Positions 57,504 through 64,000 of a stretch of DNA of 64,000 nucleotides are shown here, in pieces; positions within the stretch are counted from its first letter, which is position 1; the number at the start of each line of letters is the position of its first letter. The position numbers and the translations under genes were made by a program. Origin of the DNA: Artemisia argyi (Eukaryota > Streptophyta > Magnoliopsida > Asterales > Asteraceae); contig CM060687.1 of the NCBI GenBank assembly GCA_030686995.1, positions 173,018,423-173,082,422 of the forward strand. The letters are read 5' to 3'. A model generated the notes under the pieces. It saw nothing but the letters and a program-made list of their open reading frames with translations, was not told the origin of the DNA and did no database searches.

Positions 57504-57937
57504 ACTAGTGTGATGATACTAGTTATCTTTTGTACTACTAAACTAAATAGACTCAGTTAGTAAACTCTGTAGAATCCATGTAATAGCTAGCAGTAGTTGT
57601 AAAACATTGTAATTACTAAACTGAAAGTATCAGTTAGTAGATTTGGAAGAAACTTGTAATAAGTTTCAATCTTGTAATCAATCAACGTTTTATGAATAAA
57701 ACTCTTGCTTTATGCTATCATGTGTTAGGATTCAAACCTCCAACGTAATTATTCTATCATTTCTCATAAAAAATCATGCTTATTTCACAACTCTCTACTC
57801 ACGACGTATCTTTTATATAATAGAATCATGGCGCCAACGAAGAAAACACAACACCATTATCAAAAACCCTCTTATCATATCTCCCATATCTTCTTTACCC
57901 AGCTTCATCTCAAACCACTAAAACTCATCAAACCAAA
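57504..57937 (+). other. 3' UTR-like sequence followed by possible captured promoter and 5' UTR
   Basis: 57504-57720 is T/A-rich with an AATAAA signal near 57694. From about 57720 the composition changes: a TATA-like string (TTTTATATAATAG near 57810-57822), then an AC/CT-rich leader without ATGs in frame up to 57938. This would be the promoter and 5' UTR of the fragment that follows, if captured as genomic DNA. Confidence 0.4.
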
Positions 57938-58087
57938 ATGAAGGACACAAGCCTCATTCGTCTTTTCACCATCATTATCTTCACAACCGTTGCAACCACA
58001 AGCTCATTAACAGATCTTGATGCACTTTTAAAGCTCAAATCATCCTTAGTTACACCACAAGCACCCTCATCAGCTTTACAAGATTGA
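57938..58087 (+). pseudogene. Captured 5' fragment of a CLAVATA1-like LRR receptor kinase gene
   Basis: 49 codons from ATG 57938. A hydrophobic signal-peptide-like start (LIRLFTIIIFTTVATTSS) is followed by LTDLDALLKLKSSLVTPQAP and SSALQD. SDLDALLKLKSS-type sequence straight after the signal peptide is the known N-terminal LRR cap of CLAVATA1-type receptor kinases. The family has Trp after this Asp; here the codon is TGA (58085-58087). The rest of the receptor is absent and element sequence resumes. This looks like a host gene piece picked up by element C. It is too short for a secure subfamily call. Confidence 0.65.
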
Positions 58088-58505
58088 ATACCATCTAAAA
58101 CTTTTAAGAAACACAATACTACGTGACTAAACCGAACATCACATTATCGGTCCTAAATTATACATAGCCTGATCACCTATGTCTAATTCAGGAGGGATCA
58201 TGTTATGCTGGGAGTAGTCACCTGTATGTTTTCTTAGAAACAAACTTCTCACTTATAATCTTAAAACAACTTTCATGTGAGTATAGGAAATTCATAAATT
58301 ATTCATACGATAGAATACGACAATTAATCACTCTTACTCTACCTTTCCCACATAAAAGTAAAACTCATCCTACGCCATACACTGAAACGACAAATCAAAC
58401 TACATCACTCTAGTCCTCATAAGTAACCACACCTCTTCATCGACACCACTCCAACATATAACACACCTAGAACTTCGGGACGAAGTTCCCGTAAGGGGTA
58501 GAGAC
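58088..58505 (+). other. 3' internal tail of element C with hairpin and polypurine tract
   Basis: Non-coding. Ends with the 8-bp hairpin GAACTTCG-GGA-CGAAGTTC (58470-58488) and a purine run (AAGGGGTAGAGAC) abutting the 3' LTR, as in element F. Confidence 0.7.
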
Positions 58506-61500
58506 TGTAACAATTCACATTTTCAGGTAAACTTCTATTCCCGAAAATTTCACTATTCACTTTTACTATTCACTTTTTCCGAAATTTGATTTTTATTTCA
58601 TATTCTCGTATGATAAATCATTTCCATGACAAAATAAAAGTTTGACACTCATCATATCATTTTCGCGAAAGTTATTAAGGAACTACACGTTTTAGGGTAA
58701 ACCGTCATTCAAAAATCCTGCGCACAACGAAACTCGACCGCGTTAATTTTCCCCGCATCATAAAAATGTTTGATACACTCATGATTTATTTGAGAATTAA
58801 TCATGACTGAGAAAAACGTGACCAAATAAACCTCGGCCGTGAGAAACAGAAATTTTCATTTTTAAGCGCTTTTACTTAGCCGTAACCTTAGCCTATACCT
58901 GCACCGCATTTCTGAGACAATTTGAGTTTTCACATTTTTGGAATAAGTCAACATATTTTTCCCTCCTCCTTTGACCATAAATCATTCCTTGATGTTATAA
59001 ATCATTCCTTGATTTTTAGGCTTATGGTTTTATGTCTAAAAGACATTTAATACCAACCGACACTAGACTGAGCCCAGTCTAGACATTATAAGTCATTTTA
59101 AATCATTTTTATCCTATTAGAAAAGTAACATTTTACTTTTCTCAATTTTACACAATATTTGTACGTTTTACGTATTACGCGTTTTAGACCCGTGTTTCCA
59201 GTTTTAGCAGGGTTTTAGCACCCCAATGGAACCTACCACTCATTTTATATTTTATTATGGAGTATAATGATATGTTTAACCATTCTTTCAAGTTCCACAT
59301 TTTTACGATACCCGGTTTTACGTTTTGAGGCTTAATCATTTACGGTTAGCATTTCCCGGAGTCAAAACTCATCCAATACTTTGGATAATATCACCAAAGG
59401 CACACCTCACCCCCCTAGCCTTTGTGAACCGCCATTAGGGGGGGGGGAGTCACACCTTAAGGTGTCTTGATCTCATGCTTGAAGCCCTTGGATGAGTACA
59501 TGTGTTCAAGCTTCTTTGATAAGCTTTGAAAAGTCTTGAAATGTAACCTCCTTAAGGCATCTTCCTAGGCACCTTCCTAACCTCCTCAAGACCCTATAAA
59601 AGCCCCCCTCCCCCTCCTTTGTACGCCACACATCACACACCAAACCATCTCACACATAGCTAAATTCCTTCTAGTTACAAGCAAGATTCAAGTACTTCAT
59701 CAACATAGAAACCCTAGCTTGGTTTTAGGTAATCAAAATACTTCCAAACCTTATAAACTTTAGTGATTCTCTTGAGTTTGAATCCACTCAAGTCACCTCA
59801 ACTTTCATCATCTCTCTTTCAAGAATACAAGTGTAGAAAGATTGCTTGAAGTGAAGAGAAGTAATCAATCAAAGTCCTTACCTTACATGTTACTTACCTT
59901 TCTTGTAGAAAGCCAAAGTTGTAAGCAAACTCTAATACACTTACTTGCTTAAATATCATTTTCATGCTATTTGTATTTCCTTCATACTATATATTGTCTT
60001 ATTATTAAGTTCATGATGTATAAAAATGGGTAAAACAATCTATGATATATATATGTTAACTTATGATAAGTAAACAAACAAACTAGTGATTTTTATGGAG
60101 AACTCTGATCAAAACAGTATATAAATGATATTGGACAATTACATATTGTATTAGAGGACTTAACAAGGAAAACATAGCAATTTGAACCACCTAAAACGAG
60201 TACACGAGTCAAAAGTTATGACCATTTGAAGTTACCAAAACTTTACGGCAAAACTGCCTAAATACTTTCTGACAGAACCTTAAACACGCAAAAAGAGTCC
60301 CTTCTGCTCCGTTTCATGAAAAAGTTAAAACACGAAAGTTGTCCGGAATCACGTTTTCTTCAAAAACTCAAGGCACGTCTCCAGAAAACCAATAACGAAT
60401 GAGATTTTTCTCAGTTTATCAATAGCTATTTTACATATATAAGTCACTATATAACGGTTATGGTTTAAAAAGACCAAGAGGTCTTATGACCAAGATTCAA
60501 GACCACAACCATGGCTAAAGCCAAGGTTGAGTCTCAAGACCATGGAACAATGACCAAAGGTCATGGCAAGGCCATGACTAAATGACCATATAAACTTACT
60601 TAGGCGAAAACATGAGCTAAAAAGTTGGCGATAACTTAAACATACAATTTGGATCTACTTCATCTAAAGAACCATGAGATATTACAAGTATTTGTCATAC
60701 AAGACTTAAGAAACTTACCCTAATAACAATCTTCATGTAAAGATAAACTTTCCTAAGTTTATTCAAATATTGGACATGTAACATTTCGGATCAAAACTTA
60801 TATATATATATTTCATCAACAACTACAATAGTAGGGTGCCTCATATGAGGAGTTCATTATGTAAGCCGTCGAGATGAGTTGTGGATTTACAAATTAAAGT
60901 GTCCTGGCTCCTCGAACGTTTACTAACATGACTTCTGAATTATGTCACCCGAACGGTAGTAAACGATATATAAACTATACATGTTTCATGAACCATTTCT
61001 TTTCATATACTTACACTATACATTGTACCACATCATGGACTAAATGCAAGACGTATATAGGCAATTCTTCGTTTTCTTAGACATAATTCCAAACCTAAGT
61101 TGCAACAATTATTCTAGGTTGCTCGTAGAAGTTCTCACGGCATATCCATCATTCTCATTATACATCATCCAACTCACGGTGAGTTCATAGACCCACTTTA
61201 CATTACTTCAATGTTTTACAAACCCTTGGGGGGAATACATGCTATTTTAAACCGAACACAATGCTTTGAAACTGTATGCTGCCTGATTGTTTTATTATCA
61301 CTAAGTACCATCCTTGCCAATCCAAGATCCCTTATTATGAACCATTTAATCACTAGTAATAGTGAGCACGAATATTGTGAATAGGCCTATTGGGATTGAC
61401 GAATCCCATTTGTATTGACTAAGTTCAAACAAATGCATTAATATTTGAAACATAGGTATGACGGCAAAGTACCTACCGGGATAACTCCGCCGATTGATAT

Positions 61501-61970
61501 TGGTACCCGTTAACGTTTTGGTGTCATAAGCTTAGTGTATAATACATTTTATGGGCGTATAATAACGTAGCCTACCTGTTTTGTTTTCCAACCATGAGTA
61601 TGAGTCTAATTAACTCATACTACCAACATATTGTGTTCAACCATTAAACAAACTCTATGAATATCATTCAACCTTTGTGTTGACCTCTTAAGCATGTATT
61701 TCAGGTCTATGATGATCAAGGATGGCACGGAAGGACACGGATATTCAAGAGGGCTATAAATTTTATTATCATTCAAAAACTCATTTAATGTAAATTGTAA
61801 ACATGGAACCATCTGGGACCTCATTTTGTAATCTCTGATATTTATATAATCTGAATGATAAATCTTTTAAAACGACTCAATTAGAGTTCATTTTCTATTA
61901 TTGTGACTATTGTGCTGTCGAGTAACAGCCAGTTCGAATTTCGCTGCATCCATGAATTGGGGGTGTTACA
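58506..61970 (+). repeat. 3' LTR of element C
   Basis: 3465 bp, uninterrupted, so it shows the empty B1 target site near 60867. TATA box at 59595-59602. No coding sequence. Confidence 0.92.
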
Positions 61971-61975
61971 GCTTA
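61971..61975 (+). repeat. Target-site duplication of element C, right copy (GCTTA)
   Basis: Exact match to 43631-43635. Confidence 0.92.
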
Positions 61976-62520
61976 AATGTGAAAATGAAATACTTAGAAG
62001 AGAAATTTGTAAATTTGACAAATTTGAAAATAGTAGTAACTCACTTAAGAAAATAATAAGCATTCAAAGAATATCCGGAGACAAAACCGGTTTAGGACTT
62101 AACCCAATTGAAGCTTCATCTAGTGAAACAAAGAATGTAAAGTTTGAAAGCGAATCTAGTAAACCAACATCCTTAGAAAACCATCCCAAATACATACTCA
62201 TAAATGATAATAAAATACCTCTTGCTAGTGATGAAGAAATAAAACCGTTTTATAAACCATCTTTAAAGACCGATGTAGGATCGTCTAAACCTAAAACAAG
62301 ATCTAAAACTCCACCACCTAGGAAACCAAATAATTCTTACCCTAGATCTAAAACACCTCAACCAAGAGCAAACCAAAATAGATGAAACTTTAACAATAAT
62401 CAACAAATGTGGAACTTCAATCCGTGGGGAATGTTTCCACCATATATGCACCCAAGTCAAATACAAAACATGTTCGGATCAAATAACTTTGGTCAAATGA
62501 GACAATGGGGACCAACGTAG
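61976..62520 (+). pseudogene. gag: gag of element B2, C-terminal part
   Basis: Resumes the gag frame broken at 43635 and parallels B1 from its coiled coil to the end: [59 protein letters not shown] Gln codon has become TGA at 62383-62385. The normal end is TAG 62518-62520. Confidence 0.9.
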
Positions 62521-62751
62521 AAAATTCGCCATTCAAACTTGGAAATTTTAGTTGTCACCTCTAGTTCGTACAATTCCTTGAAGACTTTGAAGAAAAACGC
62601 ATTGAAGACGAAAGGTACACATTTCCTTTTATTTCCTTGTCAAGAAATGCACGCTTAGTTTAGTCTCTAGTATTTATGTGATTATATTTGGCTTATAGTT
62701 TCCTCTAGATTTTATATCTATACATATATATACTTATCTATTTATATTATA

Positions 62752-62862
<111 letters not shown>

Positions 62863-63269
62863 TTAGCTATATCTAGGATCTTATAACCTAGAAAATTCAT
62901 TTGTTGACTTTCTAGAACTAGAAATTGTTCATTTACGAACCTTTTCTTTTCCCCCCATTTGCCTCTTGAACTTCAATGTTCAACGACACTCATGTTGATG
63001 TAGAGAAATGAGTCGAAAAATCTATGGATGAAACAAACTCCCGTCTTCTGTTGCATACGTCTCCCTCCTATTTTCTCGTCTTATAAGCCCAGACTATATA
63101 TGTATACATATATACTTATAAACCTTCCACAACTCTCTCGTCCACTTGACAACTTGATAAATTTCATCCGAAATGATCAAGAAATTTTAATTGACGAAAT
63201 GTCAAGTAAAAGTGTCAAGTAATCCCTTTCGTGCGAATACTCTCCAACGTATTTTTGATTAAATATAAA

Positions 63270-63274
<5 letters not shown>

Positions 63275-63333
<59 letters not shown>
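63275..63333 (+). repeat. (TA)n microsatellite in B2, second
   Basis: About 59 bp; lies just before the module, where B1 has only a short ATACATACATA stretch (near 50064). Confidence 0.9.
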
Positions 63334-63336
<3 letters not shown>

Positions 63337-63381
63337 CTTGTTCTTTCCAGAAACCAAAACCACGAAATATCAAGTTTTGGA

Positions 63382-63457
63382 GGGCGGCCCCCTTAATGTT
63401 TAAGGGGACCGGCAGCCAAATAAAGGGCGGCCCCCTTAATGTTTAAGGGGGCCGGCC
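63382..63457 (+). promoter_or_regulatory. GC-rich palindromic module upstream of ORF2 in B2
   Basis: Nearly identical to 50129-50204 of B1. The shared flanking leader leads to a conserved splice donor (GTAAGT at 63648). Confidence 0.75.
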
Positions 63458-64000
63458 ATCTGATAGTCCCAAATCGTTTTTCCTCTTGTTTCTTTTGCCA
63501 AACACTCCACCTTTCCAACACCCCTTCTATCTGCTGCTACTGTGATGAATTTTAAACCCCAAAAACTCAAAAACCAACCTCTAATTCACTTAATTCGGGT
63601 TAATTCGCAAAGGGCAAATTCATCTAACACGATCACCATTACATATTGTAAGTTTTTCATAACACATTTCATCTAATTCCATCTAATTTGGTCAAACTCA
63701 TGATTATGCATGTTTTAATAACTTTTTCAAATTCATAATTTCTTTCGAATTGGGTCTAGAATTTCCATAACTAAATGCTTCCCTTAGAAATAGGATGATA
63801 AATTGACACTAAAAACTAATAATTACAAACCCTCTTGTCGAAAATTTTTGAAAAATTTTATACACTCCTTTTCAAAATTTTTGGTAAACACATTGTTGAA
63901 TAATGCTATAAAAACTTGTTAAAACTAATCATATTATGTTTTTATAACTTGTAAAACATGAAACTATATTTTTCGACTAAGTAAAAATATTTTTGTACAC
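63458..64000 (+). other. ORF2 leader and start of predicted intron of B2
   Basis: Matches B1 50205-50750. Contains the leader and the donor at 63648; ORF2 itself would lie just past the window end. Confidence 0.7.

Noticed and set aside
57928..58116. 62-codon minus-strand ORF
   Set aside because: Antisense shadow of the receptor-kinase-like fragment on the plus strand, which has the better evidence.

Overview
The window is plant nuclear DNA made almost entirely of LTR retrotransposons inserted into one another. Protein content (Ty1/copia RT of the SIRE/Maximus type, Ty3/gypsy pol of the chromovirus Tekay/Del type, accessory ORFs downstream of copia genes) fits a large eudicot genome. From memory of similar proteins a composite (Asteraceae) is the best guess, but this is inference. 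No bacterial features, tRNA or rRNA genes were seen.

Left part (1-28.3 kb). Bases 1-1566 are the 3' end of an LTR element (family E). Exon-like host sequence at 1626-1718 and 27742-27923 flanks a giant copia element A (2051-27501, TSD TGTTA, two 342-bp LTRs). Element A has gag, a spacer, RT-RNase H and a 3.7-kb accessory reading frame, but I found no protease or integrase, and its frames carry stops. Arrays of a CGAGTTTGA motif lie ahead of both gag and the accessory ORF. Inside the gag/spacer frame sits a minus-strand gypsy-type element F (6373-16129, TSD AAAAC) with about 3.06-kb, nearly identical LTRs and a decayed interior in which only integrase is recognisable.

Right part (28.3-64 kb). 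A plus-strand Tekay-like gypsy element D (5' LTR ending at 32460, gag-PR-RT-RNase H) is cut by three insertions: a 3.77-kb solo LTR G (33319-37085), a 1.40-kb minus-strand solo LTR of family E (39037-40440, TSD TGGAT) and copia element B2 (40999 to beyond the window). B2 is split by gypsy-type element C (43636-61970, TSD GCTTA), and C's 5' LTR is split by copia element B1 (46090-55457, TSD CGTCG). The order of insertion is D, then B2, then C, then B1. By-eye LTR divergence agrees (C about 3% in the part compared, B1 about 2%; A about 1%, F about 0.1%).

B1 and B2 belong to one copia family that appears non-autonomous. B1 has an intact gag (612 aa), a second ORF (399 aa) behind a predicted 5' intron and a broken third ORF, but no pol. 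A GC-rich, palindrome-rich module built on CCCCTTAA/TTAAGGGG recurs upstream of all three genes, in the LTR and at two internal sites. Element C has no recognisable gag or pol. It carries an acidic 158-aa ORF and what looks like a captured 5' end of a CLAVATA1-like LRR receptor kinase gene, including possible promoter and 5' UTR. These recurring leader/promoter modules and the gene capture are the most unusual content of the window.
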